This document shows positions 23,546-46,487 of a stretch of 64,000 nt of DNA, one piece after another. The number at the start of each line of letters is the position of its first letter. Position 1 is the stretch's first letter. The stretch is from Leptasterias polaris (taxonomy: Eukaryota > Echinodermata > Asteroidea > Forcipulatida > Asteriidae), in NCBI GenBank assembly GCA_037783415.1, contig JAZGTN010000120.1, forward strand, positions 682,001-746,000. The letters are read 5' to 3'. The notes under the pieces were generated by a model. It had not been told where the DNA came from, ran no database searches, and was given only the letters and a program-made list of their open reading frames with translations. Position numbers and translations under genes: made by a program.

Positions 23546-23789
23546 CCAGGCTTCTGTATCTATCTATCTTTCGCAAGCAGGGAATTCCGCGCTTTACGTC
23601 AAGCATATTTCACGGGTAAGCAGGGAATTGTTTGCTTGTGCGCGTGCGTGATTCACGTTACTATAGGCATTCTTCGCTTACACAGCTAGCGCAGGAATTC
23701 GGCGCTTGCTCGGTAAGCGGAGAATGGTGATCGCAAGCGCAGAATTCGGCGGAAAGCAGAGCCATAAAATTGGTCCCAGGAGTAGTGCT

Positions 23790-26700
23790 TAGCTACATTT
23801 CGCTTACCGGTATTTTGCCTGCTACAGGAGCAGTGCTTACAACATTTCGCTTACTGGTATTTTGCCTGCTACAGGAGCAGTTCTTACAACATTTCGCTTA
23901 CTGGTATTTTGCCTGCTGCAGGAGCAGTTCTTACAAACATTTCGCTTACTGGTATTTTGCCTGCTACAGAAGCAGTGCTTACAAACATTTGGCTTACTGG
24001 TATTTTACCTGCAAACAGGAGCAGTGGTTACAAACATTTCGCTTACTGGTATTTTGCTTGCTACAGGAGCAGTGCTTACAAACATTTGGCTTACTGGTAT
24101 TTTACCTGCTACAGGAGCAGTGCTTACAAACATTTCGCTTACTGGTATTTTGCCTGCAAACAGGAGCAGTGCTTACAAACATTTGGCTTACTAGTATTTT
24201 GCCTGCAAACAGGAGCAGTGCTTACAAACATTTTGCTAACCGGTATTTTGCCTGCAAACAGGAGCAGTGCTTACAAACATTTTGCTAACCGGTATTTTGC
24301 CTGCAAACAGGAGCAGTGCTTACAAACATTTTGCTAACCGGTATTTTTCCTGCAAACAGGAGCAGTGCTTACAAACATTTGGCTTACTGATATTTTGCCT
24401 GCTACAGGAGCAGTTCTTATAAACATTTCGCTTACTGTAATTTCGTTTGCTACAGTAGCAGTGCTTACAAACATTTTGCTAATCGGTATTTTACCTGCAA
24501 ACAGGAGCAGTGCTTACAAACATTTGGCTTACTGGTATTTTTCCTGCTACAGGAGCAGTGCTTACAAACATTTCGCTTACTGGTATTTTACCTGCAAACA
24601 GGAGCAGTGCTTACAAACATTTGGCTTACTGGTATTTTGCCTGCTACAGGAGCAGTGCTTACAAACATTTCGCTTACTGGTATTTTACCTGCTACAGGAG
24701 CAGTGCTTACAAACATTTCGCTTACTGGTATTTTACCTGCTACAGGAGCAGTGCTTACAAACATTTCGCTTACTGGTATTTTACCTGCTACAGGAGCAGT
24801 GCTTACAAACATTTCGCTTACTGGTATTTTGCCTGCTACAGGAGCAGTGCTTACAAACATTTCGCTTACTGGTATTTTGCCTGCTACAGGAGCAGTGCTT
24901 ACAAAACATTTCGCTTACTGTAATTTCGTTTGCTACAGTAGCAGTGCTTACAAACATTTTGCTAACCGGTATTTTGCCTGCAAACAGGAGCAGTGCTTAC
25001 AAACATTTCGCTTACTAGTATTTTGCCTGCTACAGGAGCAGTGCTTACAAACATTTCGCTTACTGGTATTTTGCCTGCTACAGGAGCAGTGCTTACAAAC
25101 ATTTCGCTTACTGGTATTTTGCCTGCTACAGGAGCAGTGCTTACAAACATTTCGCTTACTGGTATTTTACCTGCTACAGGAGCAGTGCTTACAAACATTT
25201 CGCTTACTGGTATTTTGCCTGCTACAGGAGCAGTGCTTACAAACATTTCGCTTACTGGTATTTTACCTGCTACAGGAGCAGTGCTTACAAACATTTCGCT
25301 TACTGGTATTTTGCCTGCTACAGGAGCAGTGCTTACAAACATTTCGCTTACTGGTATTTTGCCTGCTACAGGAGCAGTGCTTACAAAACATTTCGCTTAC
25401 TGTAATTTCGTTTGCTACAGTAGCAGTGCTTACAAACATTTTGCTAACCGGTATTTTGCCTGCAAACAGGAGCAGTGCTTACAAACATTTCGCTTACTAG
25501 TATTTTGCCTGCTGCAGGAGCAGTTCTTACAAACATTTCGCTTACTGGTATTTTGCCTGCTACAGGAGCAGTGCTTACAAACATTTGGCTTACTGGTATT
25601 TTGCCTGCTACAGGAGCAGTGCTTACAAACATTTCGCTTACTGGTATTTTGCCTGCTGCAGGAGCAGTTCTTACAAACATTTCGCTTACTGGTATTTTGC
25701 CTGCTACAGGAGCAGTGCTTACAAACATTTCGCTTACTGGTATTTTGCCTGCTACAGGAGCAGTGCTTACAAACATTTCGCTTACTAGTATTTTGCCTGC
25801 TACAGGAGCAGTGCTTACAAACATTTCGCTTACCGGTATTTTGCCTGCTACAGGAGCAGTGCTTACAAACATTTCGCTTACTGGTATTTTACCTGCTACA
25901 GGAGCAGTGCTTACAAAACATTTCGCTTACTGTAATTTCGTTTGCTACAGGAGCAGTGCTTACAAACATTTCGCTTACCGGTATTTTGCCTGCTACAGGA
26001 GCAGTGCTTACAAACATTTCGCTTACTGGTATTTTACCTGCTACAGGAGCAGTGCTTACAAACATTTCGCTTACTAGTATTTTGCCTGCTACAGGAGCAG
26101 TGCTTACAAACATTTCGCTAACCGGTATTTTGCCTGCTACAGGAGCAGTGCTTACAAACATTTCGCTTACTGGTATTTTGCCTGCTACAGGAGCAGTGCT
26201 TACAAACATTTCGCTTACTGGTATTTTGCCTGCTACAGGAGCAGTGCTTACAAAACATTTCGCTTACTGTAATTTCGTTTGCTACAGGAGCAGTGCTTAC
26301 AAACATTTCGCTTACCGGTATTTTGCCTGCTACAGGAGCAGTGCTTACAAACATTTCGCTTACTGGTATTTTACCTGCTACAGGAGCAGTGCTTACAAAC
26401 ATTTCGCTTACTAGTATTTTGCCTGCTACAGGAGCAGTGCTTACAAACATTTCGCTTACCGGTATTTTGCCTGCTACAGGAGCAGTGCTTACAAACATTT
26501 CGCTTACTGGTATTTTACCTGCTACAGGAGCAGTGCTTACAAACATTTGGCTTACTGGTATTTTACCTGCTACAGGAGCAGTGCTTACAAACATTTCGCT
26601 TACTGGTATTTTACCTGCTACAGGAGCAGTGCTTACAAACATTTCGCTTACTGGTATTTTGCCTGCTACAGGAGCAGTGCTTACAAACATTTCGCTTACT

Positions 26701-28490
26701 GGTATTTTGCCTGCTACAGGAGCAGTGCTTACAAAACATTTCGCTTACTGTAATTTCGTTTGCTACAGGAGCAGTGCTTACAAACATTTGGCTTACTGGT
26801 ATTTTGCCTGCAAATAGGAGCAGTGCTTACAAACATTTTGCTAACCGGTATTTTGCCTGCTACAGGAGAGTGCTTACAAACATTTCGCTTACTGGTATTT
26901 TGCCTGCTACAGGAGCAGTGCTTACAAACATTTCGCTTACTGGTATTTTGCCTGCTACAGGAGCAGTGCTTACAAACATTTTGCTAACCGGTATTTTACC
27001 TGCTACAGAAGCAGTGCTTACAAACATTTTGCTAATCGGTATTTTACCTGCTACAGGAGCAGTGCTTACAAACATTTCGCTTACTGGTATTTTGCCTGCA
27101 AACAGGAGCAGTGCTTACAAACATTTTGCTAACCGGTATTTTGCCTGCAAACAGGAGCAGTGCTTACAAACATTTCGCTTACTGGTATTTTGCCTGCTGC
27201 AGGAGCAGTTCTTACAAACATTTCGCTTACTGGTATTTTGCCTGCTACAGGAGCAGTGCTTACAAACATTTCGCTTACTGGTATTTTGCCTGCTACAGAA
27301 GTAGTGCTTACAAACATTTCGCTTACTGGTATTTTGCCTGCTACAGGAGCAGTGCTTACAAACATTTCGCTGACTTGTATTTTGCCTGCTACAGGAGCAG
27401 TGCTTACAAACATTTCGCTTACTGGTATTTTGCCTGCTACAGAAGCAGTGCTTACAAACATTTCGCTTACTGGTATTTTACCTGCTACAGGAGCAGTGCT
27501 TACAAACATTTCGCTTACTGGTATTTTGCCTGCTACAGGAGCAGTGCTTACAAACATTTCGCTTACTGGTATTTTGCCTGCTACAGGAGCAGTGCTTACA
27601 AACATTTTGCTAATCGGTATTTTACCTGCAAACAGGAGCAGTGCTTACAAACATTTCGCTTACCGGTATTTTTCCTGCAAACAGGAGCAGTGCTTACAAA
27701 CATTTCGCTTACTGGTATTTTTCCTGCAAACAGGAGCAGTGCTTACAAACATTTTGCTTACCGGTATTTTGCTCGAAAAAGGAGCAGTGCTTACAAACAT
27801 TTCGCTGACTTGTATTTTACCTGCAAACAGGAGCAGTGCTTACAAACATTTCGCTTACTGGTATTTTGCCTGCTACAGGAGCAGTGCTTACAAACATTTC
27901 GCTTACTGGTATTTTACCTGCTACAGGAGCAGTGCTTACAAACATTTCGCTTACTGGTATTTTGCCTGCTACAGGAGCAGTGCTTACAAACATTTCGCTT
28001 ACTGGTATTTTGCCTGCTACAGGAGCAGTGCTTACAAACATTTTGCTAATCGGTATTTTACCTGCAAACAGGAGCAGTGCTTACAAACATTTCGCTTACC
28101 GGTATTTTTCCTGCAAACAGGAGCAGTGCTTACAAACATTTCGCTTACTGGTATTTTTCCTGCAAACAGGAGCAGTGCTTACAAACATTTTGCTTACCGG
28201 TATTTTGCTCGAAAAAGGAGCAGTGCTTACAAACATTTCGCTGACTTGTATTTTGCCTGCTACAGGAGCAGTGCTTACAAACATTTCGCTCACTGGTATT
28301 TTGCCTGCTACAGGTGTAGTGCTTACAAACATTTCGCTTATTGGTATTTTGCCTGCTACAGGAGCCGCGCTTACAAATATTTCGCTTACTGTAATTTCGT
28401 TTGCTACAGGAGCAGTGCTTACAAATATTTCGCTTACTGTAATTTCGTTTGCAACAGGAGCAGTGCTTACAAATATTTCGCTAACCGGTA
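23790..28490. repeat. 48-bp minisatellite, about 98 copies
   Basis: Consensus words are GCTTACAAACATTTCGCTTA and CTGGTATTTTGCCTGCTACA plus GGAGCAGT. Because 48 is divisible by three, all three plus frames and one minus frame stay open for long stretches (up to 473 codons), giving 16-residue repeats such as LTNISLTGILPATGAV or AYKHFAYWYFACYRSS. A marker variant with an extra A (ACAAAACATTTCGC...TGTAATTTCG) recurs near 24900, 25382, 25912, 26252 and 26729, showing higher-order duplication. There are no start context, splice sites or domains, so I treat it as non-coding satellite. Confidence 0.94.
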
Positions 28491-28499
28491 TTTGGGGGA

Positions 28500-30480
28500 A
28501 AGGGTTCGGCGATGAAATGCGCCATTTTTAGTTTGAATAAATTGATTCTATCATCACACAGTTCATGTGTGAAAATAAAATTTCAAGCGGCAATGTTATG
28601 CAGGTTATTATGTTCGTCCATTAGAGTACAGTGGTTGATCAATGCAGACGACATATTATTTGATACATGTGTCAGCCCATAGGCCCATTTGCATTAAAGT
28701 TCATTCATCTTTGACAAGAATGTTTTTATGGTTTTATATGTTTTCTGACATCACAGAAGTACTGACCAACGACATCTATACTCTTTAAAAAGGGAGTATA
28801 TATGCCTTTCAGAAGAGAATAAGCCAACGTCAGCGAGCGGTCTGGCTTGAAAGGCTGGAGATGTCGATCCTTTTTGGCGGCAGTCTACCACCAGGCCCGC
28901 AGTGCACCACACATGCTAGTCAAACCCCACAGTCAAACACGTACACCCAAATGGCGGGAAAAGTACAGCAAATGAAGGGGGGCGGACAGTTCAATTGAGA
29001 GTGACTTTGAATTGTTTAATTCCTCAAATCTCTTCTCGCCACGTCACAAAATCTAATTCAAAAAGTTATGCGGCTGATCTTTGATTACACTCGTTTTCTC
29101 TCATTTCAAGGAGATTACGGTAAGTGATTTTGTAGGCCTGGACGTAACTACATTCACTCACACTAAAGTATGGGGCTCCTTCCCTGTAATAAGCGCAATG
29201 CAACACTCACGTCAATTATTACTGGTAAATAACTATTGCCCTGACGATTGCAACGCGGGAAGAGAGAGAGCGATCCACGCACACTCGATCCGTCCTTTTA
29301 TCCAACTTCGCTTCAGGCTGGCAACACTCCAAAAACTGTAACGTAGACCGTTATATGACGGCTAGGAACTAACCAGGGTTACGTTGCAAAGCGACCTAAA
29401 ACTTCCAACTTATGGCACTAATCGATACTGCATTGTGTTACAATACTCTGGCCCTCTCAATCCCATGATTTGAGATAAATGAATAACTCATGTAGACTCT
29501 GGCCCTCCCAATCCCATGATATGAGAGAAATTAATTACTTTTCAGACTCTGGCCCTCTCAAGTCCATGATTTGAGAGAAATGAATTACGTTTCGGTCTCT
29601 GGCTCTCTCAATCTCATGATTTGAGAGAATATTGACGTGCTTTCTAAACGTTTGTCATAAATTTATTAAGGCAATTCCTGACTTGAAGCGTAGAGCAGTC
29701 CACCTAGCATATATTATTCATGCTTATAGAGATTTCTGATTAGTAATATCTGCACTCTGCATGTACACAGTGTACTTTCTCTGCCCAGTAAAATGTCACG
29801 GCGGGCGAATATATGTAATTAATATATCAACAATGTTATAGCTTGATTTCCGTTGATTTCCAAAAGATGCTATCGAGTTGCAGTAATCACACGTTGAGTC
29901 CATTGACATTTTGCAAGGCAGGTGATATCGCCTTGTCACGGGGCAAGTGAAGCGGAGAAGCTATGAATTTATACCTTGTTTTTCTTGCTCTTGTTGAGCG
30001 CCGGTGGAAACTTTCCGCTGCACCGGCTATGCAATCAATGAGACAATGGGGACCCTGCTCAGTCCGCGTCAAAACCACCTGCCCAAGCGCGGGCAATCAT
30101 CAGTTACTACCCTCATCAAAGCCCATAAAATCCCCCCTCACACACACTAGCCATGCATAGCCAGCCAATGGCCCGGGCAAACCCCAACGACTTCCGCCGA
30201 ATCGATTTCTACAAATCACTTTTCATACAGGGGGGCTGAGGAACCTGGCTTCCTGAGTGAGGCCCGCGTCAAATGCGCCCGTTCATTTTGTCCATCTCAT
30301 CTGCCTTCCTGTCTATAGTGCTGCAATGATAATATGGAGAGAGACTGCGAGAGAGCGCAGGTGTTTTCTACTGTGTAACCGCAGGGTTGGATGAGCCGAG
30401 TAAAACCGGCCCGCGTCCGACTCGATACGCCACTTTCTCGCTTGCCGCTCTCGCACCTTCGTCTGTATTGGCCGGGCCCA
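28500..30480. other. Intergenic region upstream of the Pax gene
   Basis: No gene seen. AT-rich at first, becoming CpG-rich from about 29880 toward the candidate Pax promoter. A four-copy 50-bp repeat is listed separately. Confidence 0.5.
29440..29630. repeat. 50-bp tandem repeat, four copies
   Basis: Each unit begins CTCTGGCCCTC and contains CCATGATTTGAGAGAAAT-like sequence; the last unit is diverged and truncated. No function inferred. Confidence 0.85.
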
Positions 30481-30494
30481 AGGAGCGTGGAGAC

Positions 30495-30589
30495 GGCGTA
30501 TAAACAGCCACCGCTTCCCCTTACTCTCTGATCGATACAGTGATTCTACGGGAGAGATTCTTCCATCGAACGGTCGCAGATCTAACGCG
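30495..30589 (+). promoter_or_regulatory. poxn: Candidate promoter and 5' UTR exon of Pox-neuro
   Basis: TATAAA at 30499-30504 sits in a locally CpG-rich stretch. A start site about 30 bp downstream would be near 30530, and the following ACGCG|GTAAGC (exon end 30589) is a good donor. The next acceptor, CTTAACTGTAG ending at 33352, lies 66 bp before the Pax start codon, so the two would splice into a 5' UTR across a 2.8-kb intron. Inferred from motif spacing alone; transcript evidence would decide. Confidence 0.45.
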
Positions 30590-31379
30590 GTAAGCACAAT
30601 TTTCAGGAGATTTTTGGAAACGAAAGCTTCCTTGTCTCTCAAGAAGCATTGACGATTAGTTTCAATGTGTTCAGTACTGTCATTCTAAACATGTTCAATA
30701 CAGAAGAAAAAATATATAACTTCTGGAAACAGCCACAAAAAGCTCTCTATAATGTGTGAAAATGAGATGTTAAAATCCAAAGACATCTATTATATTTACT
30801 CAATTGTTTGAATTCTGTATCAGATTATTTTCAAATAAGCTTGATTGTATCATTGTTTCTTACTAACCTTTCACATTTTTGGATATCAATCGACACTATA
30901 TTGGGCGGAACATTCGTAATCACCCAAAGAAACGTTTGTGTAAACAATTCTTCTAAACGCCTGAACTAAAATCAACTTGTAGGCCTAGATGGACACTTGA
31001 CGTTTCATCGGTTCTTCACGGGTACATTCTGTTTTTTGAAGAGTCAGTAATTCCCTTCCTCTAATTTTCAATCAACATTACAAATATCTGTGAAAAAATC
31101 ATCAAGTTCGATGATCATGTTTAAGAGATACCAACAAACAACTTATGGTTTGTCAGGAATGCTTGTACAAGCAGCCTTATTTTGTTAGTGGAAATCCTTA
31201 ACTATTAAAATAATTTAGGCGAAATAATAGTTCTTTTGAGGATTGGTAATTGTACGATCTTGATAATGAGTGAGCCATCAATTAAAACTAGGCATTATGT
31301 GCATTTTGTTTTTATAATTACGAATCTTGTACTTGTCTTTTAAACAATTTTGATGGACATAATTATACATTGAAATCAA

Positions 31380-32932
31380 AATCAAAAGGACTTGATGGAC
31401 ATGAGAATTAAAAAGGATTTAATGGACATGGACATTGAAATCAAAAAGGATTTGATGGACATGGATATTGAAATCAAAAAGGATTTGATGGACATGGATA
31501 TTGAAATCAAAATGGATTTGATAGACATGGACATTGAAATCAAAAAGGATTTAATGGACATGGACATTGAAATCAAAAAGGATTTGATGGACATGGATAT
31601 TGAAATCAAAAAGGATTTGATGGACATGGATATTGAAATCAAAATGGATTTGATAGACATGGACATTGAAATCAAAAAGGATTTAATGGACATGGACATT
31701 GAAATCAAAAAGGATTTGATGGACATGGATATTGAAATCAAAAAGGATTTGATGGACATGGACATTGAAATCAAAAAGGATTTGATGGACATGGACATTG
31801 AAATCAAAAAGGATTTGATGGACATGGATATTTAAATCAAAAAGGATTTGATGAACATGGATATTGAAATCAAAAAGGATTTGATGGACATGGATATTTA
31901 AATCAAAAAGGATTTGATGAACATGGATATTGAAATCAAAAAGGATTTGATGGACATGGATATTGAAATCAAAAAGGATTTGATGAACATGGATATTGAA
32001 ATCAAAAAGGATTTGATGGACATGGATATTTAAATCAAAAAGGATTTGATGAACATGGATATTGAAATCAAAAAGGATTTGATGGACATGGACATTGAAA
32101 TCAAAAAGGATTTGATGGACATGGACATTGAAATCAAAAAGGATTTGATGGACATGGATATTGAAATCAAAATGGATTTGATGGACATGGACATTGAAAT
32201 CAAAAAGGATTTGATGGACATGGATATTGAAATCAAAATGGATTTGATAGACATGGACATTGAAATCAAAAAGGATTTGATGGACATGGATATTGAAATC
32301 AAAAAGGATTTGATGGACATGGATATTAAAATCAAAATGGATTTGATAGACATCATGGACATTGAAATCAAAAAGGATTTAATGGACATGGATATTGAAA
32401 TCAAAAAGGATTTGATGGACATGGATATTGAAATCAAAAAGGATTTGATGGACATGGATATTGAAATCAAAAAGGATTTGATGGACATGGATATTGAAAT
32501 CAAAAAGGATTTGATGGACATGGATATTGAAATCAAAATGGATTTGATGGACATGGATATTGAAATCAAAAAGGATTTGATGGACATGGACATTGAAATC
32601 AAAAAGGATTTGATGGACATGGATATTGAAATCAAAATGGATTTGATGGACATGGACATTGAAATCAAAAAGGATTTGATGGACATGGATATTGAAATCA
32701 AAATGGATTTGATAGACATGGACATTGAAATCAAAAAGGATTTGATGGACATGGATATTGAAATCAAAAAGGATTTGATGGACATGGATATTAAAATCAA
32801 AATGGATTTGATAGACATCATGGACATTGAAATCAAAAAGGATTTAATGGACATGGATATTGAAATAAAAAAGGATTTGATGGACATGGATATTGAAATC
32901 AAAAAGGATTTGATGGACATGGACATATGTTT
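31380..32932. repeat. 33-bp minisatellite in the Pox-neuro 5' intron, about 47 copies
   Basis: Consensus words are GATTTGATGGACATGGATAT and TGAAATCAAAAAG. Being 11 codons long, it leaves both strands open (DLMDMDIEIKK on plus, SMSIKSFLISI on minus), up to 298 codons. The first copies at the left edge are degenerate. A unit with an added CAT (GATAGACATCATGGACATTG) occurs twice, 465 bp apart, marking an internal block duplication. Repeat by-products, not genes. Confidence 0.93.
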
Positions 32933-33352
32933 TCTTTAATTTTGATCATTTTTGATGGTAGAAGGAACTTGTTGTTTGCAATTTTTTATTGTTTTCAATA
33001 ACTGTGTAAGAAAGATTAAATGCATAAATAATTCTATAAATTTATCACTTCATTTTGTATGTCAATGATTTAACAAGTTGTGTACGTCGATAATATAACA
33101 AAAAACGGAGACCAAATCCTTTGCTGCACTTTATTTTTTTGTTTCTCAGGCTAAACATTGAGAACATTAAATATTTTGTTTTGTCCACCTATTTCACAAT
33201 TTAACTAATTCTTAAGACCCATTTTTGTCATTTTGGGCTCTACCTGATTTTATGAATAGCTCTTTTATTGTCAAATTAAATTTGGTACAAATCAAGTTCG
33301 GTGTACAATTGAAATATGCTCCTGTTTAATCTTGTGTTTGTCTTAACTGTAG

Positions 33353-33418
33353 ATATCAAGTACTATAGCGGCTCTAAGCCTTAAAGGTGGAAACACGTCT
33401 TCATATACTGCAGTCAAC

Positions 33419-33431
<13 letters not shown>
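33353..33431 (+). CDS. poxn: Pox-neuro coding exon 1 (with 5' UTR; ATG at 33419)
   Basis: The exon probably starts at 33353 after CTTAACTGTAG. The ATG at 33419 gives MPHTG, with the Gly codon split G|GG by the donor GTAAGG at 33432. The same MPHTG start followed by QAGVNQLGG is the known N-terminus of Pox-neuro proteins, which fixes this tiny coding segment (13 coding bases) more than 5 kb from the paired-box exon. Confidence 0.85.
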
Positions 33432-42892
<9,461 letters not shown>

Positions 42893-45160
42893 ATGTTCTT
42901 TATCTTTGTGTTGTGTAATGCTAGCTTTATTAATTTATAGATGTAAATAGTAGACTACCATAGCAGTCATAGGAGGCAATGTGTGCCTACCTCTCAAAGT
43001 CGATTTAAAACTGTAACACTGAGGGTGCAATGCTTGTATATACCAGACAATAATTTAAACAAAAACATCTAAACTCTGTCGATGTATAAAGGTGTTTCTG
43101 TGTCTAAATCACCCAGGACACAATTTCAGTCTGAAGTGACATTTTCTTAAGTTGTTCTCAAATTTAAAAAGATTTATGCCATTTGTAAAAGTAATATCAC
43201 ATTTAAAACCTTTACAGGTTGACATGGATCTGGGCTATACACCCCATCCATGATTGGTTATTATGCCTGCTGCAATATTGGAGTGCAATGTAGAATTTTA
43301 CTCAAAGCTCAAAACCCATTCATATTAAAATACAATTCATTCTCAACTCAAAGACGCTTGGTGTGCACTCTTAAATAATATGAACAAATTCAAATTAAAA
43401 TGAATCGGTTGCCTAAATTGTACCCTTTTATTTGTGGGTTCATAAACCGATCAATGAACAACAGTGCAAAGTCATGCTTGGCAACTTTATTCTCAGTTAA
43501 TAAAGAACACAGTTGAATTATTTTGGGGGGTTTTCTTGTTCTTTTTCTACCGATGCCCTTTATGGAACACAATCAAACCATGTACTGAACATTGGAACCA
43601 AGAAGTTTTATAGGATATTTATTATGAGGCTTAATAATAATACATAATGATATGAAGAAGAACTTCCAAGTTTTCATTTACCGGTTTTAATAAATAACTT
43701 TGGATTGATATTGTTATTTCAAATAATTTACAATTTTACACATGTTTAATTTTAAAGACAAATTCCATCATTAAGAAGAATTTTGATTTCAATTATGATT
43801 TGATTTAGCCCTTTTCATAGAATGTGTATATTACTGTTTACTTTAGGTTAGCCTGCTTGTTATTATAATTCAACTGAGGATGAACTCCAAACATCTCTAA
43901 TGCACAGAGTGATCAGGACCCAATTTCCATAGAGCTGTTTAATGTGCTCAATCAGCAATATGGAAATGGGCAATACAGAATGACATGAGTTCTCTACATC
44001 ATGCCTTGGTTTGACTTCGTTGAAGCGGGTGAATACTAACTTTGGCAAACGCTTATTTTAGTGGTTTTAATTTATTTCATTTTATTGTAAAAATGATAAT
44101 GTGCATAAATGGTCATAAAAAGATCTCTATAAATATATAAATCTTATTTACACAATAAAGTTTTGACTTCTGAATTAACAGTTATGGATTTCTATTGAGC
44201 AAAATGTGTTGTGTTTGTCCAATGGGGGTCAAGTTAAAAACAACAAAAGGTCAAATTCAATTATTTAACCACCGAATCTGAAACAATTTTCCAAAAATTT
44301 CACACACTGCAATGAACAAGTAAGAGTGGTTTTAAAAAATTACCTTCTTAACAACACCTTGACCGATGTTGCAATATTAAAAGTTTAAGAAAAATATATT
44401 ATTTTATTGTTTAAAAACACCTTCTAGAAAGTGAAGATTGTAACTGTACAGAAGTCAATGTTGCAATGCAATCAGCTGAATTTTGTCAAATCGTTTTCCT
44501 TATTATTCGAGTCAATTAAAAGACTTCAAAAACCTTTCTGTGACTTGATGCGTACCGATACCAACCTTATACAAAATCTACTTTTTGTTTCAAAATTTGT
44601 TCATCCACTCAACAAAGCTAGTGACCACTACATTTTAAATAGGTGCATTGCATATATCTTAACATCATTGCTGAGATATCACTAAACTCACTTCACTATG
44701 GTGCTCCCTATAGTCCATGTGGCTGGACGCAATGTAGGGAATAGAATAAAGCCAATGGGGGGGGGGGGGGGGTAAGATTGTCCTAGCTCCTTGCCATGTC
44801 TTACAATGACTTGATACAAATCCAATTTTCTGTGCGAATCTTCATCAATAAAGAATGTTTATATAAACGGATACTAAGTCTGAAAGTTCATAGATATTGG
44901 ATACCTGATACAAAACATTTCTTTGGTAGCCAGAAAAATGGAAACTTTCAATTTCAATTGTACAAAACTTACCAGGAAATCTGGGCTCTTTATCTTTGTT
45001 TCCTGGTAAATTTTCAAAAGCTGAGAAATCAATTTGGTTTGAGATGTTCTTAGCAGATTTCAACACTAACTGTCGCCCAAAATACCTAACCAAGTTATGT
45101 TAAATCGTTTTATTGACGACAAATTACATAAAAGAATTCCCCACAATGAACTATAAGGCA
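42893..45160. other. Pox-neuro 3' flank and convergent intergenic region
   Basis: Probably begins with the Pox-neuro 3' UTR (AATAAA at 43499-43504 and 44154-44159). The rest is AT-rich without recognisable exons; a G-run lies at about 44758-44772. Confidence 0.5.
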
Positions 45161-45170
45161 TTAGGTAATT

Positions 45171-46148
45171 ATGTGACAGCCAATAACATCGGCAACAGTT
45201 AAGCATTCAGTAACTGGGTGACAGCCAATGACATCAGCAACAGTTTGGCATTCAGTAACTGTGTGACAGCCAATAACATCAGCAACAGTTTGGCTTTCAG
45301 TAACTGGGTGACAGCCAATAACATCAGCAACAGTTTGGCATTCAGTAACTGTGTGACAGCCAATAACATCAGCAACAGTTTGGCATTCAGTAACTGTGTG
45401 ACAGCCAATAACATCAGCAACAGTTTGGCATTCAGTAACTGTGTGACAGTCAATGACATCAGCAACAGTTTGGCATTCAGTAACTGTGTGACAGCCAATA
45501 ACATCAGCAACAGTTTGGCATTCAGTAACTGGGTGACAGCCAATAACATCAGCAACAGTTTGGCATTCAGTAACTGTGTGACAGCCAATAACATCAGTAA
45601 CAGTTTGGCATTCAGTAACTGTGTGACAGCCAATGACATAGGCAACAGTTTGGCATTCAGTATTTGTGTGACAGCCAATTACATCAGCAACAGTTTGGCA
45701 TTCAGTAACTGTGTGACAGCCAATAACATCAGCAACAGTTAAGCATTCAGTAACTGTGTGACAGCCAATAACATCAGTAACAGTTTGGCATTCAGTAACT
45801 GTGTGACAGCCAATGACATAGGCAACAGTTTGGCATTCAGTATTTGTGTGACAGCCAATTACATCAGCAACAGTTTGGCATTCAGTAACTGTGTGGCAGC
45901 CAATAACATCAGCAACAGTTTGGCATTCAATAACTGTGTGACAGCCAATAACATCAGCAACATTAATTAGCATTCAGTAACTGTGTGACAGCCAATAACA
46001 TCAGCAACAGTTTGGCATTCAGTAACTGTGTGACAGCCAATAACATCAGCAACAGTTTGGCATTCAATAACTGTGTGACAGCCAATGACATAGGCAACAG
46101 CTTAGCATTCAGTAACTGTGTGACACCCAATGACATAGGCAACAGTTT
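45171..46148. repeat. 45-bp minisatellite, about 22 copies
   Basis: Words CAGCCAATAACATCAGCAAC and AGTTTGGCATTCAGTAACTG recur every 45 bp. At 15 codons per unit, it leaves plus (VTANNISNSLAFSNC) and minus (DVIGCHTVTECQTVA, 270 codons) frames open. It lies immediately beyond the likely CPED1 poly(A) signal. Non-coding by-product frames. Confidence 0.93.
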
Positions 46149-46160
46149 TGTAATGATAAG

Positions 46161-46166
46161 TTTATT
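46161..46166 (-). terminator. CPED1: Candidate CPED1 poly(A) signal
   Basis: TTTATT on plus is AATAAA on the gene's strand, about 320 bp after the stop codon. Cleavage 10-30 bp further would fall at the edge of the 45-bp array. Confidence 0.5.
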
Positions 46167-46487
46167 ACAAGTGGGCCATTTACACAGTGCATTATGTTCA
46201 TCAAAGTATTGTGGGGAAAAAATTGTTTTGCATTGAATTACACTACTGGTCCTTTCTGTGCCTTAAGGTTCATTAACAGTGTAGTGTATATGTACATGTC
46301 TCTAATAAGGAATGGTTTTTCTTTCAAATATTATATCCTAACTTTTAGAATAATTTGTCAAAATATAGGGTATAGGCCTTTGCTGAATAAAGTTGATACA
46401 AGCTTGACAAAATAAGAAACTACTGTAACAGCTTGCCGACATTGAACCTTGGTTATGAATCGTCTTGGTCCTTAAATTGATCTGAAA

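Noticed and set aside
23770..28531. Long open frames (up to 473 codons) on both strands
   Set aside because: By-products of the 48-bp array: a period divisible by three without stops in the consensus. No start context, splice sites or domain.
31382..32939. Open frames of 147-298 codons with DLMDMDIEIKK or SMSIKSFLISI repeats
   Set aside because: Same artefact from the 33-bp array; both strands open equally.
45161..45973. 270-codon minus frame with DVIGCHTVTECQTVA repeats
   Set aside because: Explained by the 45-bp array between genes; no coding evidence.
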